From Exaiptasia diaphana (Eukaryota; Cnidaria; Anthozoa; Actiniaria; Aiptasiidae), in assembly GCF_001417965.1 (NCBI RefSeq), contig NW_018384102.1, positions 726,777-790,776 of the forward strand: a DNA stretch of 64,000 bases. Reading direction: 5' to 3'. A program made the translations under genes and the position numbers. This document shows, piece by piece, positions 12,395 through 23,005 of the stretch (positions within the stretch are counted from its first letter, which is position 1; each line of letters starts with the position of its first letter). The notes below the pieces were generated by a model, which saw only the letters and a list, made by a program, of their open reading frames with translations, was not told where the DNA came from and did no database searches.

Positions 12395-12800
12395 AATGTC
12401 AGGCAATCGAAAATTTCATAATAAGTGCCGTGGTTGTATACACGCATCAGGAGTTTCAGAGAACAATGTGTCCGCCATCNTGAAAAGTGAGCCCTGAATC
12501 ACTGTTTTGCCTTAGAACAAATTTCATAGCTGCTTAGTCAACTAATCTATCATCATAACGTATATTATATTAGATTTATATTTACTTAGAACCATTTAAT
12601 TTCTTTAGGAGTTATAATTTAGTGATTTGAGTCTCACTTTTCAAGATGACGGATGCATTGTTCTCCGAAACTCCTGATGCATGTATACAACCTTGTTGAA
12701 CAGTTGCATTTCCGAATTTTTTGCACCTTCTCTTCATCTATGCTTGTTCTATCACCAAAAAGAAAAAAAGAATGAAACATTTGATTGCCTGACGTTCAGT
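12395..12800. repeat. Imperfect long inverted repeat
   Basis: Arms at about 12427-12491 and 12629-12695 are inverted copies (CATCAGGAGTTTC with GAAACTCCTGATG, and ACTTTTCAAGATG with CATCTTGAAAAGT, the latter containing an N). Outer short matches (GTCAGGCAATC and GATTGCCTGAC) extend the structure. It is probably a foldback MITE; no target duplication was resolved. Confidence 0.55.
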
Positions 12801-13662
12801 TTTTCGTAACACTACGTCGGGCAATGACGATGGGACTTTTTTCTCTTGTTCTCTTACTTGAATGGATGGTTGTTCTAATAGTGATTTTTCAAGAAAAAAA
12901 ATCGAATAACTGACTTTTAGTTTTTTGATCACTCCGTCAGGCTGCTTGACGCTTAGACAAGGGGGGTCATAGGCACCCCTTGTTTACTACATTAATGTTT
13001 TTCTTTCTTTCTATCTCCCTTTTTTTCTTTTTTTTTTGCATTTTAAAATTTAAAAATTTTGTTACTGGTTAACACTTTTGTTTATCATAAAGGAGGTCGA
13101 CACCCCCTCCCATTTATCTCTTTTTTATTGTATTTATAACTATTTCTCTCTGGCTTTCGATCAAATTTGTCTAATACCAAAAATTAGACGTATCATTAAA
13201 AAAAAATGCTTAAATTATTTATCGTGTTTACACTTCATGACCTTAATACCAGGGTTCTTTTTATGCCCATGGAGTTGAAAACGGAAGTGTGAAAGGGGAA
13301 ATAAGTAATAACTGCCTTATAACAAGCTTGTGAATAATACTGTAAAACGATTTTGGTCACTGAAAAACACAAACAATGCCGTGAATTTGCTGTGAATTTA
13401 GAATTACACGATCGTTCCCTATTTACAGGGTTTTGGGATTTAGACATGATTTTCCCATGATCTGTGTTAAAAGACAATTTACAACAGTGTGTTAAAGTCA
13501 TGTAAATCGAGAATTCCATGATTTTTAAATACTATGGAAATTGATCACTTTTTCCAGTGTCAAAAAGTTTTCAGAATTTTTGAGAGCTGTGCAAGGATAG
13601 TTTATGCTGTACATACCAATTTCAAATAAAATGTTAATGACCAATGTTCCCTTTAAAGCTTG

Positions 13663-13930
13663 TTAAAGGTTAAGGTTTGCACCATAATGCTTTGCGCGCC
13701 TCTGTTATTGTAATGATTTACACCACTAAATACTTCTAGTATCCAAATATCGCCATAAAACGAATGTCAGATGGTTGAAAACTCTAATTAGCGTTTAAAG
13801 TGCTTAGAAAAGTGAGATGGTCAAAGATTCGAAACGCACAGTCCAACTTATATAGACTTTCGTTAAACTGAAATGGGCGCCTCCAGCCCTCGCGGGCCCC
13901 AAAGCATATTGGTGCACACTGGGCCTTTAA
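13663..13930. mobile_element. TTAA MITE, family B, copy 3
   Basis: TTAA-bounded, with TTTGCACCATAATGCTTTGC on the left and AAAGCATATTGGTGCACA on the right. Same family as 5628-5886 and 7807-8083. It sits about 230 bp beyond the 3' end of the minus-strand GPCR gene. Confidence 0.75.
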
Positions 13931-14161
13931 AATCACATGCCGTTTGAATACCTTTGACTGGACTGAAGGTTGCTATATGTTTAATGCATTGTAATAACTA
14001 ATGTCAGTTTGTTTTCAAGACTTAATTTCCTTTCAAATTTTCTTTAAGTAAACTTTCTCGTTTTCCTTGACCGGCTCTCAGTTTGTTTCAGTACTTTAGA
14101 TGTCTCAAAAACTCCCCCAAAAGAAGTGATTCAGAACATCTTTAGGATTTCTTGAGTCTCA

Positions 14162-15157
14162 TCAGTTACAACTAAAGCAACTTACTAGTTTGTTTTTGAT
14201 GCTTGTACGAATATAAGATAGACGCAGTGAGACGAGGATTGGGTTGACAAGAGACTGGAGATGAAGTAAAGTGAGACATATGGCCATGGCGACGTACTTA
14301 AAATCACTCGTGACATCTTTACCTGCGACGGCTTGTATCGCTACAACTATAATAAAAGGAACGTAAAAGAGAATCGACACGATCACTAATATTGTCGCCA
14401 TGAACACTCGCTTGTACTCTTTGAGTCGTTCTTGTTGTCGTTGTTGTTCGTCGGGCTGCTGAACTGATTCTTGCTGTAGGACGATGGTTCTACGCTGACG
14501 GTAAGCTGTTACTTGTACTTTGATTGAGCAGTACAAAATGACTAGAGTGCTAAGACCTAGAAATGCCATGGGTGGAGCTAACAATAGTTTGCTCTTGTTA
14601 TATATCGCAAAAACTGTGGCACTCATCAAAATTGTTAGACTTACTGCCCAATAAGTCATCGTTCCTAACACGAATCTTTTTACTGTCACCATCTTACGGT
14701 AAAAATTGGGATGTTCAATAGCAAGATATCTTTCCAAACTCACGAATGTTAACGTGCCAACTGACAGACCACAGAAGGTCAAAAGTGATAAAATATAAAC
14801 CGTGTAGGGACAAGGCGAATAACAATTGTTCACAAGACAACTCTGGTGATATGAAAAGATGGGTTGAACCAACAAACCAACTAAAAAATCAGTCACTGCT
14901 AAAGCCACAAGTAAAATATTAAACGAAGAGGATCTAAGATCTTCATCTCCAAGAATTGACCAAGCAATCAGCGCATTTATAACGACTGTTAGAGGGGACG
15001 CTACACCATTGAAAACAGAAAGGACGGTGCGAGTCGGGTTGACTGAATCAGGTATATTTGTCGTGTTGTAGGGATCGGTGGCAAGTACGGACAAGAAGCA
15101 ATAAGCAGGACTACTACTTACAGAGACGGAACTCATGCTTGAGGAGCTATTTGCCAT
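14162..15157 (-). CDS. Class A (rhodopsin-like) GPCR, single exon, orphan
   Basis: A 331-residue intronless frame with seven hydrophobic segments. The N-terminus is Ser-rich with an NTT glycosylation site at 31-33. TM1 is about 46-70 (N61 as 1.50) and TM2 about 79-101 (D90 as 2.50). TM3 ends in ERY at 142-144. W170 marks TM4. ICL3 (about 220-250) is Gln/Glu/Arg-rich. TM6 contains FYVP instead of CWxP, and TM7 has NPILV (305-309) without the tyrosine of NPxxY. No cysteine is seen in the second extracellular loop, so the usual TM3-ECL2 disulfide appears absent, as in melanocortin- and some adenosine-like receptors. It should act at the plasma membrane through a G protein. The ligand is unknown. 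Single-exon receptors of this kind are abundant in cnidarians. Confidence 0.85.
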   Translation of the reverse strand: MANSSSSMSSVSVSSSPAYCFLSVLATDPYNTTNIPDSVNPTRTVLSVFNGVASPLTVVINALIAWSILGDEDLRSSSFNILLVALAVTDFLVGLLVQPIFSYHQSCLVNNCYSPCPYTVYILSLLTFCGLSVGTLTFVSLERYLAIEHPNFYRKMVTVKRFVLGTMTYWAVSLTILMSATVFAIYNKSKLLLAPPMAFLGLSTLVILYCSIKVQVTAYRQRRTIVLQQESVQQPDEQQRQQERLKEYKRVFMATILVIVSILFYVPFIIVVAIQAVAGKDVTSDFKYVAMAICLTLLHLQSLVNPILVSLRLSYIRTSIKNKLVSCFSCN

Positions 15158-16390
15158 ATTAGAAGTAACAACTAACGTTGAAAATCACTTTAAAAACTTA
15201 CGTGCGCTTGCTTCGTTTTCTTGAACTGGACTGTTTGTGATTGTGTTCTAATCAAGGCAAAGCAATGCATTATATATAAAACCATGTCCGGCTTTCAAAT
15301 GTTGACTCATTTGTTTGACAAAAGTCGGCCTTTGATTGTACTTTAATGTACTTTGATTGTACTTTAATGTACTTTCAATTGATTGTACTTTTTTACGTAA
15401 ATTAGGGATCGTACGTAAGGGACGATTCAAATTGTACTTCTTTCTGCTACAGAGTCTATTTTACGTAGTTTATTCCTATAATGACTCTCACGGTCCAAAT
15501 TATATAACTGGTATTATACCTCATGTTGAATAAACTCGGATAATACTGAATTGCCTTCCGTGCATATCTTTCAAAATGTAATTTCAAAAATCGTGAAACC
15601 ATTAAAGATATCGAAACAATAAATGTTTGAATTCCGTTTGCGAAAGCTTATTACATTCATTTGTTTAACAAAAGTTGCTGTTTTACGTTGGTATAGTTGG
15701 TCCATGGAAATTGCAAAATCGAGTGAACATAAAACTCTCTATGAGATTATGAAATGAAATATTTCAATATTGGTTAATTTTTTTATGCATTTTGAAGAAA
15801 TAGTCAAATTTTCTCTCTTTTCATTCAGATGTGACCAGTAAGGCTAAACAATACTTAAACAAAAAATTGTGCATTGTCACGCTTGGTGGAATAAGTGCAT
15901 AAAAACCTACAGCAGAATGCTTCCTAACAATTTCCCTTTAAAAACTATGGTTGATCTAACATTATTCTGATTCGAGTTTGCAGTTTTACTGCTTACTTAT
16001 ATATCTTTTTGTGCTGTTTAGTTTATCTTATGCAAAGCATTGTGTTGCCATCTGTTGCCAGTGGCTGATTAACCTAACTTGTTTCTGCGTGGCTACTATG
16101 TCTACTGTGTTTGTTGATGTTGGATGTTGGATGTTGCTTGTTGGAGTATAAAAGATTATATAAATACATTATTATACATATTAAATACATATAACAGAAA
16201 TATATTGATTTATTGCATCTCCACCAAGGTTTTCAGTTTTCATAATTTTGAATAAAGAAGCACCGTTTGTTGTTTTCCAATTCCCGAACGGCTTTATGAA
16301 ACAAAAGCTTTTCAAATTGTCTTTGTTTGCATTTCATGGCATTCCTAATGAGCCTAATTCATAAGTTTTATAAGTATGTTATCTTCCAAG
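15158..16390. other. Upstream flank of the GPCR; no gene seen
   Basis: AT-rich, with no recognised coding sequence. A short direct repeat (GATTGTACTTTAATGTACTTT and variants) occupies about 15332-15395, within 250 bp upstream of the GPCR start. It could be 5' flanking or UTR sequence. Confidence 0.45.
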
Positions 16391-16579
16391 TACCCTGGGA
16401 ACCAGAGGCTGGATTTACTCGTTCTTGTAGTTTATATACGGCGCGAAGCGCCGTCTTTGTGGCCGAAGGCCGAACCGTAAACCAGGTTTACGGTTCGGCC
16501 TTCTCGGCCTCAAGGACGGCGCTTCGCGCCGTATATAAACTACAAGAACGAGTAAATCCAGCCTCTGGTTCCCAGGGTA
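16391..16579. mobile_element. Near-perfect foldback with 9-bp target duplication (MULE-like)
   Basis: A 189-bp palindrome with about 85-bp arms (TACCCTGGGAACCAG at the left, CTGGTTCCCAGGGTA at the right). It is flanked by the identical 9-mers TCTTCCAAG at 16382-16390 and 16580-16588. A 9-bp duplication points to the Mutator superfamily. The arms contain GGCGCGAAGCGCC and GGCCGAAGGCC sub-palindromes. High arm identity implies recent insertion or gene conversion. Confidence 0.85.
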
Positions 16580-16637
16580 TCTTCCAAGGAATCGCATCAG
16601 AAACTCGGTGGTGTACTGGTATAAGACGGCGCATATA

Positions 16638-17222
16638 CACCTATTTCAAAAAACGTTGTCGTCACCACGACACAGTCCACAGGNTTNAGCCTGNAANGAA
16701 TCTCGGGGTTTCCATGCGTAATTAATATATATTGTGTTTTGAATTCAATGCCGGCAAACTACTAATTTACTATTGCGTGTGTTAAACACATCGAACAAGT
16801 CCCGCCATGAAAAATTAGTAGTGTTTTCCTTGAAATGAATATTCCACGTTTTTAAATCGTCAATGAGTTTCAAAGCTATTTTCGCCACGAGAGCGAGAAT
16901 ATCCAGTCTCGAATTCTTCAATGCTCTGTGTTAGCCTCATTTGTTCGCAAAATATTCCTAATTGTGAGAATAAAAGTGTGAGATTTCAAATCAATTCTAT
17001 TGTCTCCCTTTTCAAATTCCATGCGTTTTCTCGGGCTATCAATGAAACAAAATAATATGTTGCTTGGTTTTGAAGCTAACACAGAGCAAATCAGAACTCT
17101 AAATCGGAGAATTTTGAATAACTGAAATTGAATATATAATATATATGGCAATCCCGAGATTCTTTGCAGGCTCAAGACTGTGGGCTGTGTACTGACGACG
17201 ACAACGTTTTTTGAAATAGGTG
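16638..17222. mobile_element. TIR element with CACCTATTTCAAAAAACG ends (TA-flanked)
   Basis: Arms of about 85 bp at 16638-16725 and 17135-17222 are inverted copies (CACCTATTTCAAAAAACGTT against AACGTTTTTTGAAATAGGTG, and AGCCTGNAANGAATCTCGGG against CCCGAGATTCTTTGCAGGCT). TA borders both sides, as for Tc1/mariner-type elements. No transposase is recognised in the 0.4-kb interior. Ns in the left arm limit the comparison. Confidence 0.7.
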
Positions 17223-17334
17223 TAGATTGGTCGGTTCGGGATCGTTTCGTGAAGGAGTCATTTATCAAAGACCTTTTTTCACTAAATTAATTCTATATTA
17301 AGTTGATTATTTCTAATACTTTGATTGTCATTAG

Positions 17335-17460
17335 CTAGTAGTAGTTAGAAAAAGCTAGAAGTAACTAGAATCAAGGTAAGAGTAACTGGAAATAAAATAG
17401 AAGTAACTAGAAACAAGGTGGAAGTAACTGGAAATAAGCAAGAATACAAGGTAGGAGTAC
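17335..17460. repeat. Degenerate tandem repeat (AGAAGTAACTAGAAACAAGG-like)
   Basis: About five imperfect units of roughly 20 bp containing GTAACT[AG]GAA lie in a row. It is non-coding. The rest of 17.5-18.2 kb holds nothing recognisable. Confidence 0.6.
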
Positions 17461-18206
17461 TTCCTCTGGTATCCAGTTACTGCACGTGGTACAAATTACA
17501 ATCAGGGATTGGCTAGATACCTCATGAATAATTAATGAGTACGAGAATTAATGAGTACGAGAATTGGTGTTACCTAAGTGTACTGTGTACTGTGACTCTG
17601 CAAATAAGTAATTTTAACTCGAGACCTAGTGAAGTTCTATGATGAGAGTCTAAAACTGAGAANNTTTCTAGTGTTGGGCATACATCGAGTGTCTGTAAAT
17701 CAGTTACAACACTGATGTTTTATGCATGAGTGTTATAACTAATTGCAAGTACTACAACTCCCATCATTTGTTACACAAATGGCGTCGCTGCACATTGCCT
17801 ATTGACGTTTAAGGTCAAAATAGAAAGCTAAATTTAATAAAGTGTAATAACAAATTCCATTTGACGAAAAAGACCGAGAAATATATAAAAATTGCTTTCA
17901 AAAATACTTGCATCTTGACTTATGTCGAAAGCACTTAGCATATAGTGCAAGCTTGAGTCTCCTCTTGCAGGTGGAGAGATCTGGGAACTAGCCAAATAAC
18001 GTCTGCGAGAAGAGAATAAAGCTAAGCCACCGAAATCCTTTGTTACACTGTGTATTTTGATTGAAAACAAGTTGCTGGAATAAAAGTGCGAAACGTTGAC
18101 CACGCATTATTGATTAGTATGACAGTGGCTCATTTTAGAATCACGAGACAATCACGTGACCGTATACAAGTTATATCCCACCCCTGTCCCAAGTTGGTAT
18201 ACGTAC

Positions 18207-21119
18207 GATCAGTGCAGTTGGAGCCAGTATGACTTGGTTTACAGAAGCACGAGCCATTCACGTGATCACATGTATTGTGAAGAAAATTATCACCAGGACA
18301 TTCGCACTTTTCACTACACAGGAATCCATAAGAACCAGCAGAACACTCTACAAATAACAATTAAAAAAAGACAGAAAAGTTCTCTAATCATTACTTCAAG
18401 AATTTTATTTATTACTTATTAATTTTTACATAGTTTTTTTTTCCAGTTTTCAGTGATACAGCTATTTCAGAGAAGGCTGAATATTGAAGAAAGCGTATTC
18501 AAAGACCGAAATGCATTGTTGGTCGTTACATCACCGTTGGCAGAAAAGGATTTTTCGTGATTCCAGAAGGACTGTACCAGCTCTATACAGAACTTCAATG
18601 GAAAGCAATTTTAAAATTGTCATTTTGTAACACAGCTAACTGGGAGATTAATTTAGCAACAAATGCATTGCGGTCTTGGAATGCAGTATGCAGTATACAG
18701 TATACAGTATTTTTTTTACAGTATTTTTTTTTGAATACTTAAAAGTATTCAACGTTTTCTAAAACAGCTGCATATTTTCTTTATTTATTTATCAATCTCA
18801 ATGAAATGAGTTTTTTTATTTGTGAGTGCTTTCTGTGATGAGTGACAGCTACTTACTAGATTCACACCGCTGACCACGATACCCGCCATCACAGGTGCAT
18901 ACTCCTGTCACGTGATGGCATTCTAAAGTGTGGATTGGTTTGCACTTACAGGATGATGAGCACTTATTGCCATACGTGCCCTGGGCGCAGACAGAGAAAT
19001 TTTTTTTGTAACATAAAATGATGAATAAATGTTAGGAATGCATGTATGCTTTGCGACAGTTCATTGTTTTTAACTTTTTAAAATCATTAGAGTACAAACG
19101 CACGGAATAATGAAACTATGATTTTTAAAATTTAGAATTTTTAAAGATTATAGCAAAATTATTGGATCTTCAGTATGCAGTATTGTACATTTTTTCAAAT
19201 CATTTAAGTAATTGTACAATCGCTTGCAAGCTTGAAATTAAAGACTGAAAGGTTATATGTGAACGAATTTGTATGATAATAACATTTTAGAAAATGTTTT
19301 TTTTATAATCTAAAACTCAAGGCTGTGAACTCTCCCGGATAATTTTGGGCCGTATCTTCCGATTTCAAGAATTCAATGTAATTCTTCCGGTTCAGGAAAA
19401 TGGCAAATCTCCAATCCCAAAAATGGCATATAATTTATGACCAAAGTAAGATGTCAAGTGTTTTTTTTGTTTTTGTTTTGGTTCAGCATTCGAAAAATCA
19501 AAAATATCAAGGTTTGAAATTGCCTGGTGTTGAGAATATATTTATTTGCATCAACAGTGGATTGTAAGAATGGCATTCATATACTTTAGCCTTATATGTG
19601 CTGTCGTTTCACACAATGATTCTAAAACTGATTTAAATAAACAACAACAGATAACTTTTGAAACAGATTCGCAAGAACAAAACAGAAACACTCCATAACA
19701 TCAGAGCAGAGCAGAGCAGAGTTTAAACGGTACCTCTGTCGCAAAGCTTTCCATAGTACCCAGGATTACACTTGCAGAAGTCAGGTTTGTCGCAAGTACC
19801 CTTCTCGCACTTTTGACTGCAAATAGCTGAATGTAATAAATGAGAGAAACGAGATAAAGTAACGAATAGGAATCTATAATCTATGTTTTTTTTTGTAAGT
19901 GAAAACAGAATAAAGACCGGTACTACCTAGGCTCAGTCTCCAGCCGTCGGGATTTCGTGCGCCCGCGATACTCTCTCCCCTGACGGCTGGGCGCATGAGG
20001 TTCGCTATTGTTATAGCAGGCAGCAGTGTAACAAAATGGCGTACAATTCGTTGTTTGAGATTCTCTTTGAAAGTGCTTGTTTGAAGGCTCTGAAGTCGTT
20101 TAGCTTGGACGAATTTAGAGAAATACAGCAAAAGGCTCTTAAAGAGATTGTTCTTGGAAAAGATGTCCTTGTTATTCTTCCTATACTGGCTCGGGCAAAT
20201 CTCTTATTTTTCAAACAGCGCCACTAGTGTATTTTGCTCGTTTTTCTGGCAGATAATACATCCATTTGGATTATTAAACCCTNCACATGTTTTACTTGGG
20301 GTAATTTCCATTCCTTTCTCTTTTTTAAAGCGCTAACTATTACATTATATCGCTACTTCGCGAAGTTTTCATTTCACATAATTTCCCGCCTTGTAGCAAA
20401 ACCTTTACGGCTGTTGTCAGATATTTCACTTCCGTTCACTGAAAAATTCACTTCCGTTACGTCATAATATGCTAATTACACAAAAACGTCACGGACATGC
20501 GCGACACGTTTCGAACCCCATGCGCCCAGCCGTCAGGGGAGAGAGTATCGCGGGCGCACGAAATCCCGACGGCTGGAGACTGAGCCTAGGTACTACCTTA
20601 ACTGGGAGAAATCTACCTTGTGGACACTTGTCCCCGACTTGTTTCCATCCCTTGCAGCATACAGTAATCATTTTGTAAACTTGTCTTGTTGCTTGACGGT
20701 AGTTGACGGCATATGCTGTCCTTCAGAGAGGAATTTACAAACCATTTTAATATACTCAGGAACAGCGGCACACAAATATTTGCAATTTAGTAATGTTAAT
20801 GTGTAATTAATGTGTAACTTTTTTTCTTTTTGGCACAGATATTTACGATTCAGATGTAGCGACAAATATTCTTAATATTCTTCAATAATTCTCAAAACGC
20901 AAAAAGAGCATGACCCGGCACTCTACCTATTTAAGATATTTCAGTGCAGGTTCTTTGGTTGAAATGATACAGGTCGTACCTTTTTGCAAGTGATTGCTTC
21001 TGGTCAAAAACCAAAATCATTGACTACAGTGATTAAATTAATGCTCAAAAATACCCTACTTGTAACGTGTACATTGTCCCCAGCCCCACGATCCACATGA
21101 CGTTTTGTAACTAACGTTT
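18207..21119 (-). CDS. EMI domain plus EGF-like repeat protein (MEGF-like), partial
   Basis: Minus-strand exons in transcript order: 21119-21060, 20720-20617, 19826-19734, about 18991-18857, 18347-18207. The first two encode most of an EMI domain: SCGSWGWGQCTRYK, then TAYAVNYRQATRQVYK leading to VCCKGW and CPQ. Their phases fit (AA plus G gives Lys). The next three each encode one EGF-like module (CSQKCEKGTC..YYGKLCDR; CAQGTYGNKCSSSCKC..YRGQRCES; CSAGSYGFLCSEKCEC..HTGSNCTD), mostly phase 1 at both ends. Family members are secreted or membrane scavenger/adhesion proteins with disulfide-rich modules. The signal-peptide exon and any C-terminal exons are not found. The expected acceptor of the fourth exon reads TG instead of AG at the phase-correct point; the only nearby AG changes the phase. 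The gene may therefore be alternatively spliced, mis-sequenced or decaying. A Mutator-like element sits in the intron between exons two and three. Confidence 0.75.
19928..20588 (+). mobile_element. Pack-MULE-like element carrying a RecQ-type helicase fragment
   Basis: A 661-bp element with about 77-bp inverted ends (TAGGCTCAGTCTCCAGCCGT and its complement). It is flanked by identical 9-mers GGTACTACC at 19919-19927 and 20589-20597, which is diagnostic of Mutator-type insertion. The interior plus strand begins ATGGCGTACAATTCG and encodes a RecQ-family helicase N-terminus: LDEFREIQQKALKEIVLGKD, then DVLVILP. After a 2-base insertion the Walker A run TGSGKSLIFQTAPLVYFARF follows in another frame. 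No transposase is visible. It is inserted in an intron of the minus-strand EMI/EGF gene. Confidence 0.8.
20035..20255 (+). pseudogene. Frameshifted RecQ-like DEAD-box helicase N-terminal fragment
   Basis: The translation matches the start of the ATPase core of RecQ-like helicases (FREIQQKALKEIVLGKD, then VLVILP plus TGSGKS). The frame breaks immediately before Walker A near 20182, where two extra bases (AT) follow CCT. Downstream motifs (DEAH and later) are absent. It is a captured cargo fragment inside the element at 19928-20588 and cannot make an active helicase. Confidence 0.7.
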
Positions 21120-21929
21120 CTGCTATACTGGAAGTACAAGTGTAATTTTGTATGTCAAACAATCAATGTTCGACAAGGTTTTTAGAAATTGTTGTACGTT
21201 TAAAAATATTGTCGCAGGTCAGTGAAAAAATATTTTATGCTAATTATCGGTTGTCATTTTGGAGATGTTATTCACGTTATACTTGGGTTATGCAAAGTTT
21301 CTTTCGTGATTAAACTAAGCAAACATTCCCCTACCAAGATTATCAATTATTTTGTACTACCATGTACTACGCTTTGTGAAAATTACAACAAAGCTAATAA
21401 TATCAAATGAAATCACTCAAGCTCACTGTCCTTCTTCGCATTGGAAAGCCGGAAACGTCTCTGAGACTTCAAGTATACTGCGGGCATTTACTGGACGGTT
21501 TGTAAAAATAACTGAACTGAAAAGCTTCATACTGCCCGCTATTAATATGACAATCATTATTCAATTTGATTTCACGGATTTAATGTGTCCATTCTCAGTT
21601 GTACCTTAGTTGTTTGGTGCAGACATTAGGTCCATTAAGACTTGCTGAGGCTCGTTCGTACAGCATTAAAAACAGGAAATAGTCTATCACTGGTAGTTTC
21701 ATGATGTCAATTTTGTTTGTCTTAGTTCTTTAGAATAGACCAGTTTTATGTAGATGTATTTATGATGTAAGTTCTTTGGCTATGGATATGATTCTGTAGT
21801 CGAGCATCATTCCCTTGTCGATGCCATGTATCAAATAGCAATTTAGAAAGGTCGTAACATGAGATATATGTTTTTGCTTGTGATCCCATTTTTCGTGACA
21901 AAAGTGCCTAAACCTAAATATTGTTTTGC

Positions 21930-22225
21930 AATTAGGCATTACTTCGNGCCTACAGGCCTGGGTTCGATTCCCAGACGGGCGATCGCGTTGTGTTCTTGGG
22001 CAAGACACTTAACCCTCTCAGTGGCTCGTCTTCTCGGAAAAGGACGTAAAGCCGGAGGTCCCGTCTCTCATTAGTCACTTCTCATTAGCATCAGAGGGAC
22101 GTTAAAGAACCCATACCACTATTCGACTAAGAGTAGGGCACGGAGTTCCCGGTGGTGTGGCCAGGGGCTCATCTCACCAGCATTGAGGTCGGCTTGGCGT
22201 AGTGTTCGTATAAAGGTTACTAGTC
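21930..22225 (+). repeat. tRNA-headed SINE-like repeat
   Basis: It begins with a T-arm-like GGGTTCGATTCCCAGACGGG, then CTTGGGCAAGACACTTAACC and GGGACGTTAAAGAACCC. These motifs recur in many invertebrate SINE or SINE-like repeats. The 5' tRNA-like part contains an N and lacks a good A box. No target duplication was resolved. Confidence 0.55.
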
Positions 22226-22572
22226 AATGAGATCTCATAATAATATACAACTAGTAATCCAATGAATGTTGCCAAGTGCTGGAACTATGTAGATGTAGTG
22301 TAAAAGATGAAATATCGCAAGGAGGAGAGTTAGTTTAACTATTTTAAAGATCTATAGTCAGGGACATTATTCTTTAGGCGGGTGAGAGTGATTAGACCTG
22401 TAGTTCATAAGATCAATTATATTGATGATTTTTAAGTTATTTTTATTGCAATATAGAAGTTTACTGATGTAATTAAATTACCATAGAGTGACCTTTAATT
22501 GAATTCTTATTTGACAATGCCATTTTTGTGGTGTATACCATTTTCGTGATTTTTTATTATTATGCCGGCTAA

Positions 22573-23005
22573 TATATAGCTATTTCGGATAAAATGGCGA
22601 ATGTCAATGGTCGAACGGCGATTGCACGACCGAAAGTAGCCATGGGTTTTGCTAGTTGAAAGGCAATAACAACTGAATTGTACTGCAAGATAGTCTGAAT
22701 CCAATAAGAGACATTTTATTTATCAAAACAGTGTAACCATAGTCCCTTTCGGTCGTGCAATCTCCCTTCGACAACCGCCGTTTGCCGTTCTCCCCTACTT
22801 TTTTTTTTTGAAATAGCTGTATACCGATTTCATTGTCGGATAAAACATTGAATATCAATTGTCGAACATCGATTCTCGACAGAAAGTACTGAAATTTTGG
22901 TTGTCAAAACAGTCTAACCAAAGTCCCTTTCGGTCGTGCATTCTCCCTTCGACAATCGCCGTTCGCCGTTCTCCCTGACAACGTTTTCTGAAGTAGGTGT
23001 TTAAA
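22573..23005. repeat. Two tandem palindromic MITEs with TTTCGGTCGTGC arms
   Basis: Copy one (about 22573-22812) and copy two (about 22813-23005) each have facing arms. CGAACGGCGATTGCACGACC faces CTTTCGGTCGTGCAATCTCC, and TCGAACATCGATTCTCGACA faces the second TTTCGGTCGTGCATTCTCCC. The outer end TGACAACGTTTTCTGAAGTA resembles the TIR of the element at 16638-17222, suggesting a related family. A lone arm is at 8915-9003. Confidence 0.6.

Larger units (their letters stand above)
10750..14161. other. Intergenic, repeat-bearing; no gene seen
   Basis: Between the aminopeptidase P stop codon and the GPCR stop codon I see only repeats, listed separately: a TTAA MITE at 11082-11414, a (TATC)n tract near 12017-12036, an inverted repeat at 12395-12800, and a family B MITE at 13663-13930. 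No spliced or long coding sequence was recognised. Confidence 0.5.

Noticed and set aside
16327-16725. 132-codon open frame across a GC-rich palindrome
   Set aside because: It reads through both arms of a foldback transposon and contains N bases; it is not a gene.
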